Shown: positions 11,331 to 22,729 of the stretch, piece by piece | Numbering within the stretch: position 1 is the first letter of the stretch | Layout: every line of letters starts with the position of its first letter | NCBI GenBank assembly: GCA_012934845.2 | Contig: WNNJ02001591.1 | Coordinates: 61,914-125,913, forward strand | Direction: 5' to 3' | Source of the DNA: Pomphorhynchus laevis | Lineage: Eukaryota > Acanthocephala > Palaeacanthocephala > Echinorhynchida > Pomphorhynchidae | DNA: 64,000 nucleotides | The notes under the pieces: generated by a model | What the model saw: only the letters and a program-made list of their open reading frames with translations | Databases searched by the model: none | What the model was told of the DNA's origin: nothing | Position numbers and translations under genes: made by a program

Positions 11331-13823
11331 ATGGCAAAAAGAAAACTAACTAAAAATGTCGGCCAGCAACTCAAGTCCGTCAAGGAAGCTTACATCGAAA
11401 AGCAAATTGGATGCGACAACAAGAACTGCAATGTTTGGACTCACGTTGCCATTCCTTTCACTGACGAGGACAACGTTTTAAATCGGAATTTCCTCTGCGG
11501 CTTCTGTTGTGCTGCCCTTGTAGGTAAGCTAATGAAGAATGACCACTCAAACGGTGGAGAAGTTCTGAACGCTAACAAAACAGATTTGTGCTCAATAAAT
11601 AAACTTGATATCTCTCAGTCGACTCAGACCGCTGTTATACATGGAACATCAACAAACGACAACATATCTTCCAATCTATCGTCGTCATCCGTTTGCTTAC
11701 TAACTCCTTTGTCAACTATGAAACCCGTTCTTGAAACTTCTCCCGCACACACTCCTCCTTTAACTACGAATAAAACTTCCCTTAATCTTCATCTTCCTAA
11801 CAATGCAAACAGTAAAGGCCTTCATCTCGTACCTCATTTTTCCTATTCATCCCCACATCTAAATACATCTCATACTTCTTTCTTCTCTTCACGTACTCCT
11901 TACTCTACCTCTACCGTATCACTTCTCAATAATTTACATCCTTCTGTCAAAATTATCTCCAGTAACATCTCCGTTCAACCTATTCAACAATCCACTTCTG
12001 TCACACATGCTCCAACCGTATCACCTATCAATAATTTACATCCTTCCGTCAAAATCATCTCCAGTAACATCTCCGATCAACCGATTCAACACTCCACTCC
12101 TGTCACACATGCTCCAAACTATCTTAAATCTTCACTTAGCACCCTTGTCATTCCCACGTTTATCTGCCCTTCTTCCTCTACTATTACCAGGTCTGTCCGT
12201 CCACCACTACGTAATCGTTTTCCTTCGCGCGATCGATGCATTATCATATCTAATTTAAAGGTTTCCGAATCTGCTTCTCCTCAATGTCGCCTCGATGATG
12301 ATGTATCTGCTTTCAGGTCTATCCTAGCAACCATTCTTCCTGATAATAATCCATCCCTCTTCAATAATATCGCTCCTGTATCTTTGATCCGTTTAAACAA
12401 ATCCACTAAATCCAATCATCTCAGTCCTCCACTCCTAAAAATCGTTTTCCGACATAGTTCACATGCATCCTTGGTACTTTCCCAACGTTTTAAACTTCTT
12501 ACCACTTCGTCTACTAGTCGTATCTTTCCTGACCGCTCCCCTTCTGATATTGCCCAGCTCAATTTAGCTCGCATTGAAAAACATCGACGTGAAACAAACG
12601 GCGAGTCATCCTTATCTATACGTCAAATTAATGGAAATTTTCAAGTTGTACACAAGGCCAAAAATTCGATGGCGTCCCATCTCTCCCCCTTGTCTTCTTC
12701 GCTAGTCGATCTCGCTCCTAAGCATACTTTTCGTCTTAGTCTATTCAACACTCGCACTATTCTTCATAAAGCTGATATGCTCCTTGATATCTTCGATAAA
12801 TTATCTATCGATATTCTCTGCTCTACCGAATCCTGGCATTGTGACTCGGACAATCTTGCTATTCGTCGTCTATGTCGCTCTGGTTGTTCTTTAGTTGAAT
12901 CAGCTCGTCCAATTGCCTCTCATACATCTACTGCTTTTAACCATGGCGGTATAGTTGCCATTGCTCGTCACCCAATGTCTTTACGTAAAATTAACGTTAA
13001 CATCCGTTACACCTCGTTCGAATTACTCATATGCAGATTATCAACTCATTTCCCTCTGGAACTTGTGATTGTATACCGTCCACGTTCAGTCGCCCCATCA
13101 CGTATCTTCTTTAACGACCTTGCAGATCTTATGTCTCACTGTTCATTGTCTTATACTCCTTCTTTTGTTCTCGGTGACTTTAACATTCGTCTTGATCGCC
13201 TGGCTGATTCTGACTCTATCACTTTAACTAATATTTTTTCTGATTTTAACTATAAATTACTTTCAACAAGCCCAACTCATATTCTCGGCGGTGCTCTCGA
13301 CATCATTGCTGTTCCTAACTGCTTCAATGACTATACTTCCTTGTCAATTACTGATCCTGGTTTGTCCGATTATTTCCTTGTCACTCTTACTCTTACTCAT
13401 CTCCATCCTCCTTCTCCGCCTTTACCTTTATCTACACAAAGTCGACCCTGGAAGCTTCTCGATATCCCTATTCTCTGCACAGCCTTACTCAATTCTTCAC
13501 TCTTTTCACTTCCTCTTAACTATCTCTCTCCCGATGATCTCTGCATTCTGTTTGATTCTGAACTTATGTCTATCATCAATAAACTTCTGCCTAGTCGACT
13601 CCGACGCTCTCAGCGCTTGCGCCATGCTCCCTGGTTCGATTCTGACTGTAGTCTTTCTAAGCGTCGACTCCGTCACTCTTTTCGTGTGTATAATCGCTTT
13701 CTTAAACGTTCTCCCAACTCACTCCCTCAAAATCTCCGTGATTCCTACTTTTCTCTACGCCGTTCACATCTTATTCTTATACGTACTAAACGTACTATCT
13801 TTTGGCGAAATCAACTCGAGTGA
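11331..13823 (+). pseudogene. L2-like LINE: ORF1-type domain fused to AP endonuclease
   Basis: 830 codons from ATG to an in-frame TGA. Residues 25-70 hold a Cys-rich zinc-binding block (CDNKNCNVWTH, then CGFCCAAL) like the PHD-type finger of CR1 ORF1 proteins. Residues about 70-290 are Ser/Thr/Pro-rich and carry a 34-residue tandem duplication. Residues about 300-440 resemble the RNA-binding ORF1 core (CIIISNLKVSES). Residues about 465-690 are an APE-type endonuclease: FRLSLFNTRTI, CSTESWH, VLGDFNIRLD, ALDIIAV, GLSDYFLV. The usual SDH is SDY here. It is unusual that the ORF1-type region and the endonuclease share one frame with no stop between them. The protein would nick DNA and prime reverse transcription. 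Confidence 0.8.
11913..12116 (+). repeat. 102-bp tandem duplication within the L2 ORF
   Basis: Two copies, 11913-12014 and 12015-12116, differ at only a few positions and keep the frame (34 codons each; both include NNLHPSVKIISSNIS). They lie in the low-complexity linker between the zinc finger and the RNA-binding region. Confidence 0.9.
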
Positions 13824-15569
13824 TCTTCCAACTCTAAATCTCATTGGAAAATCTTAAACTCAATTCTTTCACGATCATCTACTTCTTATAATATAAATCC
13901 TGATGAATTTTCTTCTTATCTACAAACTAAGCTATCTAATTTACTTTCCCTACTACCCGTAGCCCCCTTGTACCCACTCTTCTCTTTAAATACTTCCCTC
14001 CCAGAACTATTCCACCTTCTTCCCGTTTCGTCTGATGAAGTTTCTTCGGTTCTGCTGTCATTACCTAATAAAACCTCTCCTTCTGACCCAATTCCAACTC
14101 ACTTGCTTAAAAATATCTGCTCCTCTATCTCACCCTTCCTAACCACATTGTTCAACTCGTCCATCCGTAGCCGTACATTTCCTTCCATCTGGAAATGCGC
14201 CACTGTTCGTCCTCTCATCAAAAAGCAATCTCTCGACTCTTCACTACCATCTTCGTACCGTCCTATTTCACTTCTCCCAACTCTCTCTAAACTCCTTGAG
14301 CGTCTCGTTCTTAAGCAAGTTAATAAATATCTCTTTTCCTCTAACTTATTTCCTCCCTTCCAAGCCGCTTTTCGCTCTAATCACTCTACTGAAATTGCCT
14401 GTCTTAAAGTTTATAATGACTTACTCATCTCGCGCGATCATAAATTATGTAGTGTCATAGTTTCTCTTGATCTATCGTATGCTTTTGACATCGTCGATCA
14501 CTCGATTCTTCTACATCGCCTTCGTCATGATTATGGCTTCTCTTTACCCACTGTATCATGGTTTTCTTCATATCTATCAAACCGTACATTTCGCGTCTAT
14601 TCTAACTCTTCTCTCTCCCATCCTTCATCCATCCCGACCGGTGTTCCACAAGGCTCCGTATTAGGCCCTATGCTTTTCTCTCTTCTTCTCGGTGACTTGT
14701 CTTCGATTTTTCATAAATTTAACTTTCATGTTATGCAATATGCTGATGACATTCTCATCTATGTTCACGCACCTGCTTATCGTATTCATGATCTTGGTGT
14801 TTCTGTTTCCAGCTGTCTTGTCTCAATTTCCAATCATCTTTCTTCCCTTCACCTTTCTCTGAATCCTGATAAATCTAAAATTATGTGGATCCTTCCTTAA
14901 GGCTTCGGCGTAGAACCTCCTTCCGTATCACTAAATTCTACAATTCTTCCTATCGTTGATAATCTCGTTTTCCTAGGCTTCCATTTCGACAACCGACTTT
15001 CACTTAAACCTTTCGTTAGTGATAAAGTACGCTCATCTACCTTGATACTCCGCAACCTCCGTCAAGTTCGTAGATTGATCGATTTCCCTTCTTGTATGAC
15101 TCTCATATCTTCTCTTCTTTTCTCAAGACTTGATTACTGTCTTAGTCTATTTTCCAACTCACCTAAATCCACTCTTCTTCCTTTACAACGCATCATCAAC
15201 GCTGCCGTCCGAGTTCGCCTCCGTCTTCGTCGTTTTGATCATACATCTTACTATCTTGTTTCTCTTGATTGGCCTACTATTTATTGTCGTGTTCAAATTC
15301 GTCTTATTATCATTGCTTTTCGCCTTATAACTTCTCATACCCCTTCATTTCTCAACCTTCCTTTTCTCGACAATTCTCGTACTGTGTATTGTGCTCTGCG
15401 TTCCCGTAATTCCCTTCTTTTACATGTCCCAATCTACTCTACCTCTTTTGGCTTCCGCTCCTTCGTTGTGGCTGCTCCTCTCTTGTGGAATCAACTGCCT
15501 ATTCATATCCGCCAATCAACATATATGCCGTACTTCAAACACCAAATCCAATTTTATTTCAACAATTAA
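13824..15569 (+). pseudogene. L2-like LINE: reverse transcriptase and C-terminal region
   Basis: This continues in the same frame as the preceding segment after the TGA. RT fingers (VRPLIKKQ, SSYRPISLLPTLSKLLE) lie near 14200-14300, motif A (SLDLSYAFDIVDH) near 14465-14505, motif B (TGVPQGSVLGP) near 14637-14670 and motif C (MQYADDILIY) near 14733-14762. A TAA at 14898 cuts the palm from the thumb and C-terminal domain, which ends with LLWNQLPIHIRQ before the true end (FYFNN, stop 15567-15569). All catalytic residues are intact, so only the two stops separate it from an open frame. Confidence 0.85.
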
Positions 15570-15599
15570 CTAATTACCTGTGACCTTTGATGTTCTTTT

Positions 15600-15675
15600 T
15601 TTGTTTGTTAGTGGTCATTTAAGCGTGCATTTTGCACGCATTTGCCACGTTAAATAAATTATTGTATTATTATTA
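15600..15675 (+). other. L2 3' end: stem-loop and ATT tail
   Basis: The hairpin AAGCGTGCATTTTGCACGC is followed by atttgccacgttaaataaa and a short attattgtattattatt run. LINEs of this group carry a 3' stem-loop recognised by their own RT. The same plan is seen at the 3' ends of other families in this window. Confidence 0.65.
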
Positions 15676-15779
15676 ATCATTGGATTGAGAAGTAGGACAT
15701 TATGCGGTCACTAGAAAAGCTGTATAAGAGGCACCATTCTCAATTGCCCGCTAACTTTTAACTGCCACACGCGCGCTTA

Positions 15780-15975
15780 GCTTGTAGAATGTGTTGTCTG
15801 AGGAAGTCGTCGCTACTTCTTAGATTAGGCAATTTAAGCGACTGTGCCTAGCATAGATGGAGAATCTGCACTTGCATTTTCACGGATTTATATTAATTTG
15901 TAAACTTTCTGTTTTTTTTTGATCAGGCAAAGCAGCTTCTCAGCTAACGCCTTGTATTTAATAATAATATTTTAA
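15780..15975 (+). mobile_element. Probable CR1-like LINE 3' UTR fragment
   Basis: It ends in cttctcagctaacgcc followed by ttgtatttaataataat, the CR1-type stem-loop plus TAATAATAA tail shared with the copy ending near 17432. No coding block is recognised before it, so assignment rests on the tail only. Confidence 0.4.
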
Positions 15976-16021
15976 ATTGTTTGCTGTGCTTTAGTGCATT
16001 TTATATTAGCATTTTATTTTT

Positions 16022-16050
16022 CTGAAGATGATATAAGTGTTTTGTCGAAA
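16022..16050 (+). ncRNA. Hammerhead-like core, degenerate PLE terminus
   Basis: CTGAAGA (16022-16028), an imperfect hairpin and GAAA (16047-16050), then attcaataaaataaat as in the PLE tails. It directly abuts the palindrome at 16078-16289. Stem II is weaker than in the other copies. Confidence 0.4.
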
Positions 16051-16077
16051 ATTCAATAAAATAAATATTTATATTTT

Positions 16078-16289
16078 ATGTATATTATTATAGGAACGAA
16101 GAAGAAAATATCCTTTATTTGATTAAAATTCTATATTTCGATAGCTCCTGCAATCATCATCAGGATTACAAAAAAATGTTTCTAGAAACATTTTTTTGTA
16201 ATCCTGATGATGATTGCAGGAGCTATCGAAATATAGAATTTTAATCAAATAAAGGATATTTTCTTCTTCGTTCCTATAATAATATACAT
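16078..16289. repeat. Perfect 212-bp palindrome of two PLE termini
   Basis: The two 106-bp arms are exact reverse complements by eye, with no spacer; the centre lies between 16183 and 16184 (TCT|AGA within gtttctagaaac). Each arm carries a hammerhead-like core: + strand CTGATGA 16204-16210, stem II GATTGC-AGGA-GCTATC with one mismatch, GAAA 16228-16231; the mirror copy is on the minus strand at 16136-16163. Outer ends are tata(t)tattatagg-rich. I read it as two PLE ends joined in inverted orientation. Exact symmetry suggests recent formation or ongoing gene conversion. Confidence 0.85.
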
Positions 16290-16892
16290 TTGAAATGGAA
16301 GAAGATTGTGGATTTAGTATTTATTATTTATATTTTAGGGCAAATGGAAGTATTGAATATTAAATTAAAATTTATTGAATTTTATTGAAAATTAAAGTAT
16401 TGAATATTTCCATTCGTGAGTCAGTTATTATGTTTTGAAATTGTGAAAAACTCTTTTCCCGACTCATCAAGAAGAATCATTAGCTAACAATGACCCCATA
16501 CATGTACAGCATGATATGAAAGTCGTACAAATCTTCTATCAACTACTACATGTATGGTCTCACACTAAATTGAAGCAATTCACGATTGTCTACGGTTACA
16601 TATTAGGACAAATAAGACCAAATAATAAATCACTTTTACTTAAAATTATTTTTGAAACGCCCAAAATGTATTACCTTTGCGGTATTGATATAAACGTTTC
16701 GAACTGTGTCATGGAGATATATCAATTGAGAACATAATTTGAATGAAACTAGTCAATAACGAACTTCGCAGTAGACTGACTAATGGTGGAATCCGTTTTC
16801 ATTTAATACAGTGAAAATTGAGGAACTACAATCCCACTGCGCGCAACAACATTGCAGCAGTATATGTTGGTAAGAATAACATGTACTTAACC

Positions 16893-16992
16893 GTGTGGCA
16901 AGACCACATGTACTTTAACTGATGACGGACTTTAACTGATGCCATGTACTTTAACTGATAACATGTACTTTAACTGGTGTGGCAAGGCCACA
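16893..16992 (+). repeat. Short minisatellite flanked by direct repeats
   Basis: Four imperfect units of catgtactttaactgat lie between two copies of gtgtggcaagaccaca (16893-16908) and gtgtggcaaggccaca (16977-16992). It sits at the 5' edge of a truncated CR1-like copy. Confidence 0.7.
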
Positions 16993-17436
16993 CATCTTGT
17001 ACCCACCCAACGCAAGCTCTCATTCATTTTTCGACTCTACGCACTTGGTGTGACCACAATGAAGAAATCTTTAAAGTCATCTGATTTAATGTTTGTGTGG
17101 ACAACGCTAAATGTTCAAAAATGGCAGAGGGAACATGTTTGTCGTAAACTGTTCGAACTTCGAAATTCAAACAGATTGAGGGGACATCACCTCACGTTAA
17201 AGACCCACATTCGTCCACGAAGAAGATTTAACACAATTGTCAACCGAACGTGGAAAAGCTGGAATAAGCTACCAAGTCAAGTGGTTTCGGCCTCCAGTAT
17301 TTTGTCCTTTAAGAGAAGTCTGAAGAATGTACTAACTTAGAACAATCGGATTTTCATTGATATTTGTTTTTTACCCTGTACCAGCCTGTACGAGCTCTAC
17401 GCTCTTTTGCTGCTGTTGTATTTAATAATAACTGGC
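16939..17436 (+). mobile_element. 5'-truncated CR1-like LINE, ORF2 C-terminus
   Basis: 133 codons (16939-17340) end in the CR1 C-terminal block: RLRGHHLTLKTHIRP, FNTIVNRTWKSWNKLP, FKRSLKNVLT. The copy finishes with the stem-loop gagctctacgctcttttg and ttgtatttaataataa near 17432. The beginning of this open frame reads through the minisatellite and is not LINE coding. The coding part looks uninterrupted, so it is fairly young. Confidence 0.75.
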
Positions 17437-18460
17437 AACATTTCACAGCATCGCCCCATATTCTTTAATTTAATGTTTTAGGTTTTATTAAGATTCTCGA
17501 ATTGAGTAACCACACCTCATTTGATATACTTGTCTTTACATAGTCATGGTTAAAACATCGCATCTTGGATGCAGGAATTTCCATCACTGAATACTCAACA
17601 TAGCGATCAGAAGATCTAATTTGCTTAGATGGTTTAGTGATAATTCAAATTTCTTATAACTGGTGTTATATCAATACATTTTTAAGATTCAAGTATTTAA
17701 ATAAACATGGGTATCGATAATCGACTCTAAATAAATTCTTTAAAATATTACATTTCTATCCAACTATTTTCATTAGTTTCCATAATATACATTTCTTTGG
17801 TGTATATTTTCATAAATTAATTGAAGCTAAACAACTTACCACACACATAGATCTATACATAATACGCCTCACAGTTACTTAATTACTGTTCAATCAGTAT
17901 CACACCCGTAATTCGTTAGGCGCTAAAAAATTAATTCTTGGCCAGGTTAGCGTTTTCCTTGAGACTGATAACAACGTAAAGCATGTAAGATATCTGTTAT
18001 AAAAGTAAGATACATGTTATTACAGTCGATCCATTCGTTCAAAGATTATAGGTCATCTAGAAGTACTGCGATGTTATCAGATTCCACCCTCTATTTCAAT
18101 ATAGCACTGGCCTAAATATCAGTTAATGATGCATTTTTCTGTCATGTTCGACACTTTACGGAAATATTATTTATATGCCTACAACTCTTAGCGTCATTGC
18201 CCTTATTAAGTGATGTACATAAAAACGACCTACCTAATATCCTAAACTCTTATGTTATTATGTGCTCAGACCGATGTTTGAATTTTACAATTTGTAACGT
18301 CTCGCTCACTTGAAATTATTTCAAAAAATCACAGCTTTACTAGGGTCCGTATTAAATATATTATTTGTGTTTCCTGCAAATGAATATTTCTAATATCCAC
18401 TTTTATATTATATATTATTATATAATATAAATTATTATATTATTTATTTATTCAATTACA
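17437..18460. other. AT-rich spacer, no gene recognised
   Basis: About 1 kb with no supported gene or repeat; AT alternation at 18405-18445. Confidence 0.45.
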
Positions 18461-18464
18461 AGAC

Positions 18465-18716
18465 TGTAGCCGTAGAGCTGTTTTGTCTGATCACATGAAA
18501 AAAAAGAAAAAAAAATTGAAAAGAAAAAAATTCAACATTCCTCCCAAGGATAACGATCCGGTATAGACTGTGAGTTTGTCTCGCACAGCCATCGCTCAAT
18601 CCTTCGCATGAACTGCTGTCTACTCTGAATATCGACCATATCCTCCGGAAGTAAGTTCCACATCCTCACCGCCCGGTGCGATAGGCGACTGATTCTAGAC
18701 AGTCGCCTATCGCACC
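18465..18716 (-). mobile_element. 5'-truncated CR1-like LINE end ending in a fold-back
   Basis: On the minus strand codons read VRMWNLLPEDMVDIQSRQ and then MRRIERWLCE, the C-terminal WNxLP block of CR1-like ORF2, followed by an A/T-rich 3' tail. The element's 5' edge carries a 16-bp inverted copy of itself (18675-18690 against 18701-18716). Confidence 0.7.
18675..18716. repeat. 16-bp stem, 10-base loop hairpin
   Basis: ggtgcgataggcgact and agtcgcctatcgcacc are exact complements around gattctagac. It marks the truncation point of the minus-strand LINE fragment and suggests a snap-back event at the end of reverse transcription or a break repair. Confidence 0.9.
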
Positions 18717-18859
18717 AATTATTATATAATAATTATAATAAATAATTATATATTATTATATTTCTAATATCCATTTTCCCACCTGAATGTTGATGTTATC
18801 TACGGTTTAAAATCTATTAACAACACAAGAGATCAGGTAGATGAACAATATTATTCCCC

Positions 18860-19792
18860 TTGATGAGAATACAAACGTCCGCAAATCTTGTTATTCCCCT
18901 TGATGAGAATACAAACGATCGCAAATTGCAACAAATTGCTGAAAATACAGTCCCTAAAGTATCACATACTACGAACGATATGACTACATGCGTTGTCGTT
19001 GATCGTCCTTCTCCCGATATTGCTTTACATATTGACAACCGAACTCGAACAACTGGCGCTCATGTCAAAGATGGTCAGTGCGTTTCCTCGGGCAACGCAC
19101 ACGTCACCTTGATGTCACCATCAAGTTCTTTAGATTCTCATGATTCACATACCCAGACAGACTTATCTAGCTTGCGGAATATTGTTAAAACGGATACTCA
19201 AATACCCAGCTTACGTGCATGTACAGATACACAATCTGCTGTGTCCTGTGATGGTCTCGATAGGGTGATCTCAAATAAGCGTATATATAATAGAGGATGC
19301 TCAGTTATTCTAGCTAATGTGCCCGAGTCTATATTCGAGAATGCGCAAGCACGACTGAATGACGACATTCAGAGTTTGAGGTCTATTCTGGCACATGTAC
19401 TTGGCTCCTGTGACATTGAGACAGTCCAAAAAGTTAAACTTGTCGCTCTTTTCCGCCTAGGTAAGCGTAATGTTTTAAATAATAAACCCCGACTACTCAA
19501 AGCTGTCTTCCATAACCAACTTCATGCTACCTTAATGTTGCGAAACTCGTTCCGTCTCAAAGGGTCTAATATTCGACTGCTGAAAGATCTTGATGTATCA
19601 GAACGAAAAAAATTATCGAAGGTTAAAGAGGAACTAGCATCTCGTGTTGCTAAAGGAGAAACCAATCTTTATGTGAAAAATTTTCAGATTGTGAAGCGAC
19701 GCACCCGGCTGAGTTGGAGCCCACTAGTCATGTCGCCTCGCGTGCATTCTGTAATCGAAACGGGCTCGTCTACTCTGCCTATCAGAGTCTAA
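18860..19792 (+). pseudogene. CR1-like ORF1 (RNA-binding protein), 5'-truncated
   Basis: 310 codons. Residues about 145-270 hold the ORF1 core: SVILANVPESIFENAQ, ALFRLGKRN, LLKAVFHNQLHATLML, KGETNLYVKNFQIV. This matches CR1-type ORF1 proteins that coat the LINE RNA. The N-terminal finger (seen in the copies at 11331 and 30359) is missing. A 40-bp tandem duplication (18851-18890, 18891-18930) lies at the start of the frame. The frame ends in a TAG that overlaps the endonuclease frame; no stop interrupts the core. Confidence 0.7.
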
Positions 19793-22541
19793 ATGGTTTA
19801 GCGTCCGGGTTATTAGGATGTGTAAGGGGTGATAGGAATACTCCCAGAGGTATGTTGGGGCATTGTGAAATACTCCATGGTAATGTTCGCAGTCTTATAT
19901 CGAAGATAGATGAACTGAGATATAGAGTTCAGTTAATTCGTCCTAAATTACTTGCTATCACAGAATCATGGCTATATGGTGATATTGTTGATAATGAAGT
20001 CTCCATCCCTGGTTATCTGGTTTTCCGCAGTGATCGTAAAAGTGGAAGAGGTGGAGGTGTTATTCTTTATGTGAGCAACGATGTGAAAGTAACTATTCTT
20101 AGCACTTCTTCTTCTAATAAAGTCGAAAGTTTGTGGTGTCGGGTAAAATTCATGCATACCGCTCCGCTTGTTCTGGGGGTAGTATATCGTTCACCCTTGG
20201 CCGCCACAGATAAACTGATTGGGGAAGTAGAACTTTATTCTAATGTACCTCCAATGTTTTAATACTTGGTGACTTGAATATGCCTTCGGTTGATTGGAAT
20301 TCGTATACGGCTTTTCCTACTTGTGACCATGCTTCCTATGACCTTCTGGAGTGTATCATCTATTGTGGTTTAACTCAGCATGTCCAAAATTACATTCGTT
20401 TTGCTAGTGACAGTAGATCTCTATTAGATGTATGTTTATCTTTGAACAGTGAGATTATTAACGCTATCCGTTATGATGCCCCTATCGGTATGTCTGATCA
20501 TTGCGTAGTGATCATTAGGTTAAGGTTTCAAGAAGAAACTCGAGGTCCGCGTGAAAATCAAGTGATTAATGCTTTCAAAACCAACACAGATGCAATTAAG
20601 TCAATACTTTCAACAGCTTCCTGGCCAGATCCCGCTGTTGTTGGAGTACACGGCGCGTGGAATTACTTTCAGAGAACCTTAGAGTCGCTGCTTATTTTAT
20701 TCTCTCCACTTAGAAGCAGGACACGTCGAAAAGATTCTCCCTGGTTCGATTCTGAGTTACGTTCAGCATTGAGGACTCGTAATTTGATCTTCAATCGCTA
20801 CAAAGTTGGGGAGTGTAGTTATGATGTTTTTAAACAGACAAGAAATTTATTCAATTCATTGAAGAGAAAGAAGCGGTGTGCATTTGAGAATGCATTAGCT
20901 AACAAATGTAAATACGATTTAAAGGTCCTTTTTCAGTACCTATCAAGTAGGGGAGCTCTTGATTCTTCGATTTGTCACTACTTCTATGACATTTCTGCGA
21001 ATGACCTAGCTGAAGAGTTTGCGGCACACTATTGCACTTCAGTAGAACCCGCAAATAAACATGAAACTTTTTGTATGGAATCTAGTGTGCTGAACACTTA
21101 CTCTGACACGTGTCTTGAGTTGGACCTTGACAATTTGATAACGCCAGCTAAAGTCTATTCCGAATTACGCCGTCTAAAAGCAAATAATTCAAGAGGTTGT
21201 GACTTACTACCTTCTGTTTATCTGCGCAGATTAGCAGGCTCAATTTGCGTTCCTCTCTGTGCAATTTTTCGCTAGTCAATCTTAGAAAGATCTCTTCCTA
21301 ATGTGTGGAAGCAGTCAATTGTTCTTCCCTACTTCAAGAAGGGAGATCGCTCTTCCGTCGAGAATTATAGGCCGGTGAGCATTACCTGTATTTGCTGTAG
21401 AGTGTTGGAGAGGTTTGTGCATCGCTACATGGTTGAGTTTTTTCGTGTAGGAAAAATTTTAGTCCCTAATCAGCACGGATTTCGGGAGGGTTATTCAACT
21501 GTTTCAAATTTGCTTGATGATCATCTTGATTGGACAGCGAATAAGACACATTATACCGATACAGACATTATATTCTTCGACTTTTCTAAAGCTTTTGATA
21601 GAGTAGATCATGGTCTACTTCTTCAGAAACTTGTCAATACTGGACTCCCAAACATAATAGTTGATTGGATTAGAGAATTTCTTCGTGATCGTTGCTTTCG
21701 AGTACTTGTCGATTGGTCATTGTCTGTGTCTAGATAATGTCGTATTGGAGTACCTCAAGGTTCAGTTTTGGGTCCGCTTTTATTCAGCATTTATGTTAAC
21801 GATTTGCCTGGGTGCATTCGCTCTCGATCATGTTTGTATGCAGATGACTTAAAAATATGGCGGCCCATTCATTCATGTGAGGATGTTGATAATTTGCAAA
21901 CTGACATAGATAATGTGGAGTTGTGGGCGGCGTCTAACAAGCTTGTGATAAATGTTTCGAAATGCAAACACATGCGTATTATTAGTAATGCTCGCAAGCA
22001 ACTAACATCAGCTTGTTACACATATAAGGACTGTATTGTGGAAAGTGTCGATAGTTACAAAGATTTAGGAATATGGGTTACCTCTAATTTATCAACTAAA
22101 AAGCACACTGATCAAGCTTGTGCCAACTCCAATAAAATGATAGGTATGATTCGACGCGCGTTTGTTCGCGTTAATCCGACTGCTCTTCGGCCTCTGATTT
22201 TAGCACATGTATTAAGTAGACTTTTATATGCAGCTCCGGTTGTATACCCACGTACTGTGCATGAACATAAGAAATCAGAGAGGGTACTTCGCAGGGCAAC
22301 AAAACTAGCACCAACGTTAGCGTCGCTGCCTTATGAAGACAGACTGAGATCATTAGGACTTGAGACTGTCACATGGACCCGTCGGTACATGGATATGTGC
22401 CTTGTTTGGAATTTATTCCAACGTCCTCATCACCCTCTTCGGAGTAGGGTTCAACTACGTGGTTCAAATGTTCTTCGCGGTCATTCTTTAACTATTCGAA
22501 GAAACAGAGTACAGAAATTGGGCGCGATGCAATCACTGTAA
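19714..22541 (+). pseudogene. CR1-like ORF2: AP endonuclease and reverse transcriptase
   Basis: Endonuclease blocks: EILHGNVRSL, AITESWLYG, SGRGGGVILYV, then after the frameshift LGDLNMPSVDW, LLDVCLSL and MSDHCVV (SDH intact). RT blocks: VLPYFKKGDRSSVENYRPV (fingers), FFDFSKAFDRVDH (motif A), GVPQGSVLGPLLF (motif B), YADDLKIWRPI (catalytic motif C) and the thumb with KDLGIWVTSNLS. The C-terminal LRGHSLTIRRNR block ends at 22541. The coding DNA is broken by one frameshift and two stops, yet all catalytic residues remain, so decay is modest. Confidence 0.85.
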
Positions 22542-22729
22542 GGCAGTGTTCTTCGCTCAGCAACTTTTGTGGACATCCAGCGCATTACCTTATCAGCTTC
22601 TGGTGCCATTACACCGGTAGCGGAGAAGACCATAGGAAAGAAAGCGGATCTTTCGATTTCATTAATTCGTTCCGCGTACTTTAATAATAATAAATATTAT
22701 GCATCTTACAATGCGATACTTTAAAAGTA

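Larger units (their letters stand above)
11100..15675 (+). mobile_element. Near-complete L2-like LINE
   Basis: All parts of a non-LTR retrotransposon are present in order: a repetitive 5' leader (11135-11275), one reading frame of 1,412 codons from the ATG at 11331 to the stop at 15567 interrupted by only two in-frame stops (TGA 13821-13823, TAA 14898-14900) and no frameshift, a 3' stem-loop and an ATT-rich tail. It is markedly C/T-rich and less AT-rich than its surroundings. Clade is judged from RT blocks (VSLDLSYAFDIVDHSILL, GVPQGSVLGPMLF, MQYADDILIY), which match L2 of the CR1/L2 group. This is the least decayed LINE in the window and probably a young insertion. Confidence 0.85.
18845..22700 (+). 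mobile_element. Long CR1-like LINE (ORF1, endonuclease, RT)
   Basis: A 3.9-kb copy lacking only the N-terminal zinc finger of ORF1. ORF1 is followed with overlap by the endonuclease frame; the EN/RT region has one frameshift near 20258 and two in-frame stops (TAG 21273-21275, TAA 21735-21737). The tail ends taataataaat near 22695. It is the same subfamily as the minus-strand copy at 26283-30625 (compare LGDLNMPSVDW with IGDLNMPHVDW). The last 150 bp before the tail do not show the usual WNxLP block and may be rearranged. Confidence 0.85.
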
